Assembly: GCF_900107925.1 (NCBI RefSeq)
Contig: NZ_FNUJ01000001.1
Coordinates: 806,001 to 870,000, forward strand
Direction of reading: 5' to 3'
DNA length: 64,000 nt
Origin: Amycolatopsis pretoriensis
Lineage (GTDB): Bacteria; Actinomycetota; Actinomycetes; Mycobacteriales; Pseudonocardiaceae
Of this stretch, positions 52,928 to 61,494 are shown piece by piece; position 1 is the first letter of the stretch; each line of letters begins with the position of its first letter. The notes below the pieces were generated by a model. It did not search any database, was not told the DNA's origin, and saw only the letters and a list, made by a program, of their open reading frames with translations. The position numbers and the translations under genes are program-made.

Positions 52928-53878
52928 GTGAAGGTCGTGATACCCGGCGGGACCGGGCACCTGGGGCGCGTGCTGAGCCGCGCGTTCACCGCACGCGGCG
53001 ACGAGGTCGTCGTGCTCACCCGGCGGGACGCCGCACCGGAGCCGGGCGTGCGCCACGTCCGCTGGGACGCGCGCGCCGCCGGGCCGTGGGCCGCCGAGCT
53101 CGACGGCAGCGACGTCGTGCTCAACCTGGCCGGCCGGTCGGTGCACTGCCGCTACACCCGGGCGAACCTGCGGGAGATGTGGACCTCGCGGATCGACTCG
53201 GCGCGGGTCGTCGGCGGCGCGATCGAACGCGCCGCGCGGCCGCCGCGGGTCTGGCTGCAGATGAGCACGGCGACGATCTACGCGCACCGCTTCGACGCCC
53301 CGAACGACGAGACCACCGGCGTCCTCGGCGGTGGCGAGCCGGGCGTGCCCGCGTACTGGGCCTACAGCGTCGACCTCGCCCGGTCGTGGGAGCGCGAGCA
53401 GGCGGCGGCCGGCACCCCGCGCACGCGCAAGGTCGCGCTGCGCACGGCGATGGTGATGAGCCCCGAGCCCGGCGGCGCGTTCGCGATGCTGCTGCGGCTG
53501 ACCCGCCTCGGCCTCGGCGGCCCGGTCGCGGGCGGCGCGCAGTACCTGTCGTGGATCCACGAGGGCGACCTCGTCCGGGCGATCGACTTCCTCATCGCCC
53601 GGGACGACGTGAGCGGGCCGGTCAACCTCGCGGCCCCGGAACCATTGCCGTACCGCGACTTCATGCGCGCTCTGCGCGCGGCGGCGGGGGTCCCGTTCGG
53701 GCTCCCGGCGACGAAGTGGCTGGCGGAGCTCGGCGCGTTCGCGCTGCGCTCGGACACCGAACTGCTGCTCAAAAGCCGCCGGGTGGTGCCGGGCCGCTTG
53801 CGAGACGCGGGCTTCGCCTTCGAGCACCCGGACTGGCCGGCCGCGGCGGAAGACCTGATCCGCCGGGTAAGTCCGTGA
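52928..53878 (+). CDS. TIGR01777-type NAD-dependent epimerase
   Basis: The 316-residue protein is an SDR-superfamily epimerase/dehydratase: VVIPGGTGHLGRVL nucleotide loop, NLAGRSVHCRYT, MSTATIYAHRF, YWAYSVDLARSWE and a C-terminal domain typical of TIGR01777 proteins (HPDWPAAAEDLI). Substrate is unknown. GTG 52928 is supported by the leaderless promoter. Its last codons (RRVSP) and stop lie in a perfect inverted repeat shared with the convergent PucR gene. Confidence 0.88.
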   Translation: MKVVIPGGTGHLGRVLSRAFTARGDEVVVLTRRDAAPEPGVRHVRWDARAAGPWAAELDGSDVVLNLAGRSVHCRYTRANLREMWTSRIDSARVVGGAIERAARPPRVWLQMSTATIYAHRFDAPNDETTGVLGGGEPGVPAYWAYSVDLARSWEREQAAAGTPRTRKVALRTAMVMSPEPGGAFAMLLRLTRLGLGGPVAGGAQYLSWIHEGDLVRAIDFLIARDDVSGPVNLAAPEPLPYRDFMRALRAAAGVPFGLPATKWLAELGAFALRSDTELLLKSRRVVPGRLRDAGFAFEHPDWPAAAEDLIRRVSP

Positions 53879-53929
53879 ATGGCACATTCACGGACTTAGC
53901 GTCCGTGAATGTGCCATTCACGGACTTAC
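53867..53929. terminator. 29-bp perfect inverted repeat, dual terminator
   Basis: Arms 53867-53895 and 53901-53929 are exact reverse complements with a 5-nt loop (TTAGC). Each arm starts with GTAAGTCCGTGA read outward-in, which encodes the final VSP-stop of the plus-strand epimerase and the minus-strand PucR gene. Each arm is also partly self-complementary (TCCGTGAATG ... CATTCACGGA), so two small hairpins or one large one can form. Confidence 0.8.
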
Positions 53930-54943
53930 GGCGCTATTGTCCCGCAGCCTCCTCAGCATCAGCGCGAGGTGCAGCCGGAACCGGCCGGCGGGGGAGTCGA
54001 CCTCGAACCCGAGGACGGCTTCGGCGCGGGCCAGCCGGGCCGGCATCGTGCTGTGGTGGCGGTGCAGCACCGCCGCGGCCTTGCGGGCCGACCCGGTGGC
54101 GCACAACGCGTCGAGCGCCGACAGCGTGTCCGCGCCGTGGGGTTCGGCCGCGAGCCGGTCGAGGGCGCGGACGTCCGGCAGGTCGTGCAGGTCCGTGTCG
54201 CCGAGCAGCGAACCGAGCGCGCCGAGGCTGCCCAGCCGCTCCCACCACACCACCGGCTCGGTGTCCGAAGTGAACCGCAGCGCGGTCCGGGCCGCCGCCC
54301 AGGACCGCGCCGCGTCGAGGGCGGGCAGCTCCGGGCCGATGCCCGCCCGGCCGCCGTCTCCGAACGCCGCGGGGACCGCCTCGGCCAGGATCGCGCGCAC
54401 GCCGCCCAGCTGGGCCGATCGCCCCGCGAGCCCGTCGACGCCGGTGCCCGCCAGCACGCGCAGCCGGGCCGAGGGCGCGATCCCGAGCAGGTGCAGCGCC
54501 CGCGACCGCTCGGCCGCGCCCGCGTCGCCGGACAGCACCAGTTCGACGAGCGCCGGGTCGCCGAGCTCGGGACGCGGAACGCCGTTCTGCTCCAGGAGGA
54601 CCGCGGTCGCGATCGCGAACCGTTCGAGCAGCATGTCGTCGAGCGGGACCGGCGCGCCCGCGCGGGCCACCCACACCTCGACGCCGCCCTCGAGCCGGCG
54701 GACGGCCGCCCCGGCGGGGGCCGTGCCGGGCGGCGCGACGGCCCCGCCCGGGTCCGCCCGCAGCGACATCCCCTGACCCGGCGCGTGGACGCCGACCGGG
54801 CAGCCGGCGAGGTCGGCCGTGCTGCGCACGAGCGCGTCCAGCCCGGCCCGGCCGGTGATCAGGCGGTCGAAGAACCCGATCACCCGCACGGCGTTCTCGG
54901 CGTCGGCGTCGAGCCCGGACAGCCGCAGCAGCAGCCCCTTCAT
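53918..54943 (-). CDS. PucR-type regulator
   Basis: The 341-residue protein ends with a PucR-family helix-turn-helix (CATGSARKAAAVLHRHHSTMPARLARAEAVLGFEV). The preceding region (residues 60-250) is a sensory domain typical of this family, which controls purine and other catabolic genes. ATG 54943 begins the conserved part; the frame stays open upstream for about 1.3 kb, but those codons are antisense to the hydrolase gene. It is divergent from that hydrolase gene (105-bp gap). Confidence 0.85.
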   Translation of the reverse strand: MKGLLLRLSGLDADAENAVRVIGFFDRLITGRAGLDALVRSTADLAGCPVGVHAPGQGMSLRADPGGAVAPPGTAPAGAAVRRLEGGVEVWVARAGAPVPLDDMLLERFAIATAVLLEQNGVPRPELGDPALVELVLSGDAGAAERSRALHLLGIAPSARLRVLAGTGVDGLAGRSAQLGGVRAILAEAVPAAFGDGGRAGIGPELPALDAARSWAAARTALRFTSDTEPVVWWERLGSLGALGSLLGDTDLHDLPDVRALDRLAAEPHGADTLSALDALCATGSARKAAAVLHRHHSTMPARLARAEAVLGFEVDSPAGRFRLHLALMLRRLRDNSAVSP

Positions 54944-55048
54944 GCCGTCACGATAGGCGCGCCCGCCGCCGGATGGCGAGGTCCGCACCCGCAACGCCCG
55001 CCGCGTGGCGGTGGCCGCGACCGTGTCCCGCGGCCGAAGATCGGTCCC

Positions 55049-55999
55049 ATGACCTACGCGATCGATCCCGAGCTGCTGCCCTGGCTGGACATGCTGCCGG
55101 GCGTGACCCTGACCGACTACGACGCCCTGGTCGCCGCGCGCTCCTCGATGAGCGAACTGGGCGACGTCCTGCCGGCCTACGAGCCGGTGCACCCCGTCGA
55201 CGTCCGCGACACGACCGTGCCCGGGCCGTCCGACGCGCCGGAGGTCCCGGTGCGCGTCTACTCCCCGGCGAACCGCACGGGCGAGGTGCCCGGCCTGCTG
55301 TACATCCACGGCGGCGGGTTCGTCCTCGGTGACCTGGACATGTTCCACGCGCCGCTGCTCCGGCTGGTCGACGAGCTCGGCATCGTGATCGTGTCGGTCG
55401 ACTACCGGCTGGCCCCCGAGCACCCGTTCCCGGCGCCGGTCGAGGACTGCTACGCGGCCCTGCAGTGGGTCGAGGCCAAGGCGGCGGAGCTGCGCATCGA
55501 CCCGGCCCGGCTCGGCGTGGCCGGCGAAAGCGCGGGCGGCGGCCTCTCGGCGGCGGTGGCGCTGCTGGCGCGCGACCGCGGCGGCCCGGCGCTGTGCTTC
55601 CAGTACCTCGGCATCCCGGAGCTGGACGACCGCCTCGGCACCCCGTCGATGACGGCCTACACCGACACGCCGCTGTGGAACCGGCCGAACGCGATCTACA
55701 GCTGGACCAGCTACCTCGGCGCGGAACCCGGCGGCGACGACGTCTCGCCGTACGCGGCCCCGGCCCGCGCGGCGGACCTGGCCGGGCTGCCGCCCGCGTT
55801 CGTCACGACGTGCCAGTTCGACCCGTTGCGGGACGAGGGGATCGAGTACGCCCGGCGCCTCGCGCACGCCGGCGTGGCGACCGAGCTGCGGCACTACCCG
55901 GGCACGTTCCACGGCTCCGGCATGGTGGAGACGGCGGCGATCTCGCGCCGGATGTTCGCCGACGAGGTCGACGCCCTGCGCCGCGGCCTGCGCGTCTAG
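55049..55999 (+). CDS. Alpha/beta hydrolase, hormone-sensitive-lipase family
   Basis: The 316-residue enzyme has the oxyanion motif YIHGGGFVLGD (HGGG, residues 87-90) and the nucleophile elbow VAGESAGGGLS with Ser161, plus a later Asp (in FDPLRDEG) and His (in GTFHGS) that complete the triad. It is a cytoplasmic carboxylesterase for medium-sized esters. ATG 55049 has no strong ribosome site. It is divergent from the PucR gene. Confidence 0.92.
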   Translation: MTYAIDPELLPWLDMLPGVTLTDYDALVAARSSMSELGDVLPAYEPVHPVDVRDTTVPGPSDAPEVPVRVYSPANRTGEVPGLLYIHGGGFVLGDLDMFHAPLLRLVDELGIVIVSVDYRLAPEHPFPAPVEDCYAALQWVEAKAAELRIDPARLGVAGESAGGGLSAAVALLARDRGGPALCFQYLGIPELDDRLGTPSMTAYTDTPLWNRPNAIYSWTSYLGAEPGGDDVSPYAAPARAADLAGLPPAFVTTCQFDPLRDEGIEYARRLAHAGVATELRHYPGTFHGSGMVETAAISRRMFADEVDALRRGLRV

Positions 56000-56042
56000 C
56001 GCGTCGTGGGCGATCATGGGGGCTCCCGTGGAAGGAGCCGCC

Positions 56043-56882
56043 GTGACATCGGTCGGACTGCTGCACCCCGGCGCGATGGGCGCCGCCGTCGGGGCCGTGC
56101 TCACCCGCGCCGGGACCCCGGTCTCCTGGGTTTCGGCCGGGCGCGGCCCCGCGACGCGCCGTCGTGCCGAAGAAGCCGGGCTGACCGAGGTGCCGGACGT
56201 CGCCGCGCTGGCCGGGTGCGATGTCGTGCTCAGCGTCTGCCCGCCCGCCCACGCGCTCGACGTCGCGCGGTCCGTCGCGGCCACCGGGTTCGCCGGCGTC
56301 TACCTCGACGCGAACGCCATCAGCCCCCGGCACGCCGAGGAGGTCGAAGCGCTCTTCGGCGGGACGGCGACCGTCGCCGACGGCGGGCTCGTCGGGCCGC
56401 CCCCGCGGTCGGCCGGGACCACCCGGCTCTACCTGTCGGGACCCGAAGCCGCCGTCACGCCGCTGGCGCGCTTGTTCGAAGGCACGTACTTGAAGCCGGT
56501 CGTCCTCGACGGGCCGGTCGGCCGCGCGTCGGCGCTCAAGCTCTCCTTCGCCGCCTACAACAAGCTCACCTTCGCCCTCGCCGCCCAGTCGTACGCGCTG
56601 GCCGAACACCACGGCGTCGGCGACGAGCTGCGGGAGCTCGCCGCCGACGTGCTGCCGGCCACGCCGCTGGGCGCGCCCGCCGGAATCGCCTCCGCCGCCG
56701 GGCGGGCATGGCGGTGGGAGGGCGAGATGGCCGAAATCGCGGAAGCGTGCGCCGCCGCCGGGTTGTCCCCGGCGCTGCTCGACGCCGTGCGCGAGCTGTT
56801 CGGGCACTGGCGCGAGCACCGCGACGACGACGGCGTCACGCTCCCGCGGTTGCTTCAGGCGCTGGTCACCCCGCCGGGGTGA
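56043..56882 (+). CDS. 6-phosphogluconate-dehydrogenase-like NAD(P) oxidoreductase (DUF1932 type)
   Basis: The 279-residue protein has an N-terminal nucleotide-binding fold (VGLLHPGAMGAAVGAVL) and a helical C-terminal domain resembling DUF1932 (ALKLSFAAYNKLTFALAA). Substrate unknown; related proteins reduce 3-hydroxyacids. GTG 56043 has AAGGAG upstream and is preferred over ATG 56016. Its end overlaps the convergent quinone reductase by 17 bp. Confidence 0.85.
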   Translation: MTSVGLLHPGAMGAAVGAVLTRAGTPVSWVSAGRGPATRRRAEEAGLTEVPDVAALAGCDVVLSVCPPAHALDVARSVAATGFAGVYLDANAISPRHAEEVEALFGGTATVADGGLVGPPPRSAGTTRLYLSGPEAAVTPLARLFEGTYLKPVVLDGPVGRASALKLSFAAYNKLTFALAAQSYALAEHHGVGDELRELAADVLPATPLGAPAGIASAAGRAWRWEGEMAEIAEACAAAGLSPALLDAVRELFGHWREHRDDDGVTLPRLLQALVTPPG

Positions 56883-57903
56883 CGTCGATCAGCACCTTCC
56901 CGGTCGCGCCCTCCTCGGACGCGATGTGTGCCTTCGCGGTGTCCGCCAAGGGGAAGCGGTGCACCGGCACCCCGCGGTCCTCGCCGAGCCGCAGCGCGCC
57001 GTCGGCCAGCGCCGCCGTGACGTCTTCGGCGCCGGCCCGCAGCTTGTCCGCGCCGACCGTGTAGAGCACGAGGAACTGGTAGCGCGTGTTGAGCCACAGG
57101 TTCGCGCCGAAGTCCAGGCTGAGGGTCGCCCCGCCACGGTCGTTGCCGTAGACCGCGACCGTGCCGCGCGGGCGCAGGACCTCGGTGTGCAGCTTCGCGT
57201 TGACCGCGGCCGCGACCTCGACGACCAGGTCGACGCCGTCCGGCGCGACCTCGCGGATCCGGGCGGCCAGTTCGGGATCGGGGTAGCGCAGCACGTGCTG
57301 GGCGCCGGCCGCGCGGGCGAGAGCGGCCTTCTCGTCGCTGCTGACCGTGGCGATCACCGTGGCACCGGCCCAGCGGCCGAGCTGGATGGTGGCGTTGCCG
57401 ACCGCGCCGGCGCCGCCGCTGACCAGCACCGTCCGGCCGTCCAGGGCGCCGGGTGCGAGCCGGCTGGGCCCGTCTTCGGCGACCGTCAGCGCCCGGTGCG
57501 CGGTCAGGCCCGGGACGCCGAACCCGGCGCCGTCGTCGAACCGCGCGGTCTCGGGCAGCGGGACCACCTGCGAGGCGGGCAGGACGGTGTACTCCTGCGC
57601 GGTGCCGGCCTCGGGCCCGTGGGTGCCGGCGAGGACCAGCCACACGCGGTCGCCGGGGGAGAGGCCGGTGACGTCCGGGCCCACCGCGTCGACGACGCCG
57701 GCACCGTCCTGGTTGGGCACGGTGTCCGGCGTTTCGGTCCCCGCCTCGGCGCCGCGGCCGGCCCGGGCCTTCCAGTCGGTGGGGTTGACCGCGGACACGA
57801 CGACCCGGACGCGGACCTCGCCGGGCCCGGGGTCGGAGACGGCCCGCTCGGACAGCGACAGTACCTCGGGTCCGCCGTGGCGGCGGTAGACGACTGCTTT
57901 CAT
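56866..57903 (-). CDS. NADPH:quinone reductase (MDR superfamily)
   Basis: The 345-residue protein has GroES-like and Rossmann domains: AVVYRRHGGPEVL, VVVSAVNPTDWKARAG, VLVSGGAGAVGNATIQLGRW. No structural zinc site is visible. It probably reduces quinones or enones with NADPH. It follows a MarR gene on the same strand (105-bp gap), the usual pairing for electrophile-inducible reductases. It overlaps the convergent oxidoreductase by 17 bp. Confidence 0.9.
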   Translation of the reverse strand: MKAVVYRRHGGPEVLSLSERAVSDPGPGEVRVRVVVSAVNPTDWKARAGRGAEAGTETPDTVPNQDGAGVVDAVGPDVTGLSPGDRVWLVLAGTHGPEAGTAQEYTVLPASQVVPLPETARFDDGAGFGVPGLTAHRALTVAEDGPSRLAPGALDGRTVLVSGGAGAVGNATIQLGRWAGATVIATVSSDEKAALARAAGAQHVLRYPDPELAARIREVAPDGVDLVVEVAAAVNAKLHTEVLRPRGTVAVYGNDRGGATLSLDFGANLWLNTRYQFLVLYTVGADKLRAGAEDVTAALADGALRLGEDRGVPVHRFPLADTAKAHIASEEGATGKVLIDVTPAG

Positions 57904-58008
57904 GCCCGGTGCAATCCCGCCGCCCGCCGGGTTATTCCCGGGCACCCGGAAATGGACGGAGGTGGAATCCGCGGCCATTGTTCGGCTGTTCGCGGAAGAA
58001 GAAGGAGC

Positions 58009-58467
58009 TTATCCGCCGTCGTCGCCGGTGCGCAGGGAACCGATCATGCCCCGCAGGATCCGGAACGCCGCCGCCTGGTCGGCCCCGGTCATCCCGGCCA
58101 GCATCCGGACCTCGACGGCCCGGACCGCCGCGCTCGCCTTCTCCAGGCTCCGCCGCCCGCGGGGCGTGAGCCGCGTGGGAAGCACCTTGCCGACCGGCGC
58201 CGCCGCGGGCCTGCTCACGTAGCCGTCCCGCTCCAGGTTCTGCAGCAGCACGTTCATCGTCTGCCGGGTCACGAACGCGCCCCGCGCGAGCTCGGAGTTC
58301 GACAAGCCCGGCCGTTGCGCCAGCAGCTCGAGGCAGGAGTAGTGCGTGACGCTCATCCCGAGCGGCCGCAGCACCTCCTCCATGGCCGCGCGCAGGGCGC
58401 TCGACGCCTCTTTCAGCAGGTAGCCCAGGGACGTCTTCAGGTCGACGCCGAGGTCGTCTCGACTCAT
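58009..58467 (-). CDS. MarR-family regulator
   Basis: The 152-residue protein has the MarR winged helix (PLGMSVTHYSCLELLAQR, NSELARGAFVTRQTMNVLLQNLERDGYV). It probably represses itself and the quinone reductase downstream. ATG 58467 overlaps a TGTCAG-N4-CTGACA palindrome, and a CAGAAT box lies 6 nt upstream of the ATG, so the mRNA may be leaderless. Confidence 0.9.
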   Translation of the reverse strand: MSRDDLGVDLKTSLGYLLKEASSALRAAMEEVLRPLGMSVTHYSCLELLAQRPGLSNSELARGAFVTRQTMNVLLQNLERDGYVSRPAAAPVGKVLPTRLTPRGRRSLEKASAAVRAVEVRMLAGMTGADQAAAFRILRGMIGSLRTGDDGG

Positions 58468-58482
58468 GTCAGGATTCTGACA
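58467..58482. promoter_or_regulatory. MarR autoregulatory palindrome
   Basis: TGTCAG (58467-58472), GATT, CTGACA (58477-58482): a perfect 6-bp inverted repeat at the start codon and -10 of the MarR gene. Confidence 0.65.
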
Positions 58483-58616
58483 CACGATGCCCGGGGGCGG
58501 CAGATCGCACCGCCGGCGGGAAATGCCGAAAACGGGTTTCGCGTAGGTGATCCCCCGGCCGGGCGATTTTCGGTGTTGCCCGCGCGAAATCGGCCGCCGT
58601 CGCAGAAACTGGGCGC

Positions 58617-58766
58617 GTGGGAGAGGAAAAGCGCGGCTCGGGGGACCAGCGGCCGCAGCGCGACGACGGTGAACCGACGCCGATTTTCGACGCCGTGTTC
58701 AGTGCCACCCGCGCGCGGGCCGAAACGACGAATCCGCCGGGCGAGCCGGACGAAGCGAGACGCTGA
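58617..58766 (+). CDS. Small acidic ORF (49 residues)
   Basis: GTG 58617 to TGA 58766 encodes a 49-residue hydrophilic peptide rich in Arg, Asp, Glu and Pro (begins VGEEKRGSGDQRPQ). It is similar in character to short conserved actinobacterial hypotheticals but matches no family I know. No strong ribosome site is visible and the start is uncertain. It lies between the divergent MarR gene and the next small ORF. Confidence 0.35.
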   Translation: MGEEKRGSGDQRPQRDDGEPTPIFDAVFSATRARAETTNPPGEPDEARR

Positions 58767-58845
58767 CCTGTGGCACTTTGTTCGACGTTCGCAGTGAACA
58801 TGTAGCATGTCGGACACCCGTGCACCTGCGGTCGAGGAGTGGAAC

Positions 58846-58974
58846 GTGGCAGGCGTCGTCAACAGCATGATCGCCGCGGAGCACGCGGCGGGCGCCACGA
58901 TTTCGGAGCTGGCCGAGCGCTGGGGCATCGACCCCCGCCAGGTCCTCGAGCGCCTTTCGGCGGCCGCGCGCTGA
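58846..58974 (+). CDS. Very small HTH-like protein
   Basis: GTG 58846 (GGAG at good spacing) to TGA 58974 encodes 42 residues: VAGVVNSMIAAEHAAGATIS and then ELAERWGIDPRQVLERLS. The second part reads like a helix-turn-helix, but the protein is too short to be a classical regulator alone. ATG 58807 is an in-frame alternative (55 residues). Two hairpins follow. Coding status is likely but not certain. Confidence 0.5.
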   Translation: MAGVVNSMIAAEHAAGATISELAERWGIDPRQVLERLSAAAR

Positions 58975-58977
58975 ACC

Positions 58978-59023
58978 GGCGGTCCACACCGGACCGCCGC
59001 CGCGGGCGAAACCCCGCGGCGGC
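58978..59023. terminator. Two adjacent hairpins between convergent genes
   Basis: GGCGGTCC/GGACCGCC (58978-58998) and GCCGCCGCGGG/CCCGCGGCGGC (58996-59023) form two perfect stems, between the stop of the small HTH-like ORF and the glgC stop. They probably terminate both. Confidence 0.6.
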
Positions 59024-59031
59024 CCGCCGGC

Positions 59032-60249
59032 TCAGATCGCGCGTTCTCCCTTGCCCAGCACCACGATCCCGCCCTCGCTCACGTGGTAGTGCCCGCGGTC
59101 GCGAGCCAGGTCGACGCCGATGTGCGCCCCCGGCGGCACCACGACGTTCTTGTCGAGGATCGCCCGCCGCACCACCGCGCCGCGGCCCACCCGGGCGCCG
59201 TCCAGCAGCACCGAGCCCTGCACCACCGCGCCGTGCTCCACCAGCACGTCCGGCGACAGCACCGAGTCCACCACCTGCGCGCCCGAGATGATGCAGCCGT
59301 TGCTGACGATCGACTGGTTCGCCGAGCCGCCCTCGACGAACTTCGCCGCCGCGCGCTGGCCCGGGTGGGCCAGGATCGGCCACTTGCGGTTGTACAGGTT
59401 GAAGATCGGGTGCGTCGAAATCAGATCGGTGTGCGCGTCGTAGTAGCTGTCGATCGTCCCGACGTCGCGCCAGTAGCCGTGGTCGCGCTCGGTTTCGCCG
59501 GGCACCACGTTGCCGTTGAAGTCGTACACCGCCGCTTCGCCCGACTTCACCAGCGCCGGGATGATGTCCCGGCCCATGTCGTGGTGGGACGCCGCGTTCT
59601 CGGCGTCCGCGTGCAGCGCCTCGAGCATCACCTTCGTCGTGAAGATGTAGTTGCCCATCGACACGTACGACTCCTCGGGGGAGTCCGGCAGGCCCGGCGG
59701 GTCGTCGGGCTTCTCCATGAACGCGTCGATCATCAGCCCGTCGGTGGTCCGGATGACGCCGAACGAGCTCGCCTCCGCCCGCGGCACCCGGATCCCGGCC
59801 ACCGTCACCCCGGCGCCCGAGGAGATGTGGGACTCCAGCATCTGCCGGGGGTCCATCCGGTAGATGTTGTCCGCGCCGAACACCGCGATGTACTCGGGGT
59901 CCTCGTCGTAGACCAGGTTGAGGCTCTGGTGGATGGCGTCGGCGCTGCCCTGGTACCAGCGCGGGCCCAGCCGCTGCTGCGCCGGCACCGGCGTCACGTA
60001 TTCGCCGGTCAGCGAGGACAGCCGCCACGTCGTCGAGATGTGCCGGTCGAGCGAGTGCGACTTGTACTGCGTCAGCACGCACAGCCGCCGGAACCCGCCG
60101 TGCACCATGTTCGACAGCACGAAGTCGACCAGGCGGTGCACACCGCCGAAGGGCACGGCCGGTTTCGCGCGGTCGGCGGTCAGCGGCATCAGCCGCTTGC
60201 CCTCGCCGCCCGCGAGCACGATGCCCAGCACGTCGGCTCCAGTGTTCAC
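59032..60249 (-). CDS. glgC: Glucose-1-phosphate adenylyltransferase
   Basis: The 405-residue enzyme makes ADP-glucose from glucose-1-phosphate and ATP. The nucleotide loop [28 protein letters not shown] and the substrate motifs [15 protein letters not shown] and FGADNIYRM are diagnostic. The C-terminal left-handed helix carries regulator binding. GTG 60249 overlaps the glgM stop (GTGA), so the two are translationally coupled. GGAGG lies 6 nt upstream. Confidence 0.96.
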   Translation of the reverse strand: MNTGADVLGIVLAGGEGKRLMPLTADRAKPAVPFGGVHRLVDFVLSNMVHGGFRRLCVLTQYKSHSLDRHISTTWRLSSLTGEYVTPVPAQQRLGPRWYQGSADAIHQSLNLVYDEDPEYIAVFGADNIYRMDPRQMLESHISSGAGVTVAGIRVPRAEASSFGVIRTTDGLMIDAFMEKPDDPPGLPDSPEESYVSMGNYIFTTKVMLEALHADAENAASHHDMGRDIIPALVKSGEAAVYDFNGNVVPGETERDHGYWRDVGTIDSYYDAHTDLISTHPIFNLYNRKWPILAHPGQRAAAKFVEGGSANQSIVSNGCIISGAQVVDSVLSPDVLVEHGAVVQGSVLLDGARVGRGAVVRRAILDKNVVVPPGAHIGVDLARDRGHYHVSEGGIVVLGKGERAI

Positions 60250-61400
60250 GACGACCTCCCGCACGCCTCGTAGAGGGCGACCGTCCGCTCGGCGATCGCC
60301 TTCCAGCCGAACTCGCCGACCGCGCGCTCGCGGCCGGCGGTACCCATCGCGGCGGCCCGGTCCGGGGAGCCGACCACTTCGTTCAGCGCGGCGGCCAGGC
60401 CCGCCTCGAACCCTTGCGCGTCCTGTTCGTCGTAGTGCACGAGCAGCCCGGTGCGGCCGGCGTCGACGACCTCCGGGATGCCGCCGACGTCGCTGGCCAC
60501 CACCGGCGTGCCGCAGGCCATCGCCTCCAGGTTCACGATGCCGAGCGGCTCGTAGACCGACGGGCACGCGAACACCGCGGCGTGGGTCAGCAGCTGCACG
60601 ACCTCGTTCCGCGGCAGCATCTCCGGGATCCACCGGACGCCGGTGCGGGTCTTCTCCAGGTCGGCGACCAGCCCGCGGAACTCGGCGTCGAGTTCGGGGG
60701 TGTCCGCGCCGCCCGCGCACAGCACCAGCTGGACGCCGGGGTCGAGCGACGCGCCCGCGCGCACGAGGTGCGGCACGCCCTTCTGGCGGGTGATCCGGCC
60801 GACGAACAGCACGTACGGCCGGTTCGGGTCGATGCCGTGCTTCGCCAGCGCGTCGGTCGCGGTGTCGGGGCGGTAGAGCGCGGTGTCGATGCCGTTGTGG
60901 ATCACGTGCACCCGCTCGGGCGGCACCGCCGGGTAGGCGGCGAGGACGTCGCGGCGCATGCCGCCGCTGACCGCGACGATCGCGTCCGCCGACTCGTAGG
61001 CCTCGCGCTCGATCCACGACGAGACGCGGTAGCCGCCGCCCAGCTGTTCGGCCTTCCACGGCCGCAGCGGTTCGAGCGAGTGCGCGGTGACGACGTGCGG
61101 GATGCCGTGCGTCAGCTTCGCCAGGTGCCCGGCCAGGTTCGCGTACCAGGTGTGGCTGTGCGCGAGGTCGTGGCCTTCGAGGGCGTTCGCCATGGACACG
61201 GCGATGTCCATGGTCGTGAACGCGGGCTGGCGGTAGCCGTGGGGATCGGTGTGCCCGGTCGCGTCGGGGCGGTCCGCGCCCCAGCAGTGCACGTCGAGGT
61301 CGACCAGCGGCCGCAACTCCCGGGCGAGGAACTCCACGTGAACTCCGGCGCCGCCGTAGACCTCCGGCGGGTATTCCCGGGTGAGCAGGCCGACCTTCAT
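60246..61400 (-). CDS. glgM: GT4 glycogen/maltose-1-phosphate synthase (GlgM type)
   Basis: The 384-residue GT-B glycosyltransferase has [19 protein letters not shown] at the N-terminus, the donor-domain motif [11 protein letters not shown] and the [18 protein letters not shown] signature. It is the size and type of mycobacterial GlgM (formerly called GlgA), which uses ADP-glucose to make maltose-1-phosphate for alpha-glucan synthesis. It is coupled to glgC by a 4-bp overlap. Assignment to GlgM rather than a classical glycogen synthase is by length and GT4 type. Confidence 0.88.
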   Translation of the reverse strand: MKVGLLTREYPPEVYGGAGVHVEFLARELRPLVDLDVHCWGADRPDATGHTDPHGYRQPAFTTMDIAVSMANALEGHDLAHSHTWYANLAGHLAKLTHGIPHVVTAHSLEPLRPWKAEQLGGGYRVSSWIEREAYESADAIVAVSGGMRRDVLAAYPAVPPERVHVIHNGIDTALYRPDTATDALAKHGIDPNRPYVLFVGRITRQKGVPHLVRAGASLDPGVQLVLCAGGADTPELDAEFRGLVADLEKTRTGVRWIPEMLPRNEVVQLLTHAAVFACPSVYEPLGIVNLEAMACGTPVVASDVGGIPEVVDAGRTGLLVHYDEQDAQGFEAGLAAALNEVVGSPDRAAAMGTAGRERAVGEFGWKAIAERTVALYEACGRSS

Positions 61401-61494
61401 GACCGGAACCCTATGGCCTTCCCGGCCTGTGGCGCAGTCTGGCGTCCAGGGGAATCTTCGGAGTTTTCCGTCACTGCTCAGATGAGCGCGAAGA

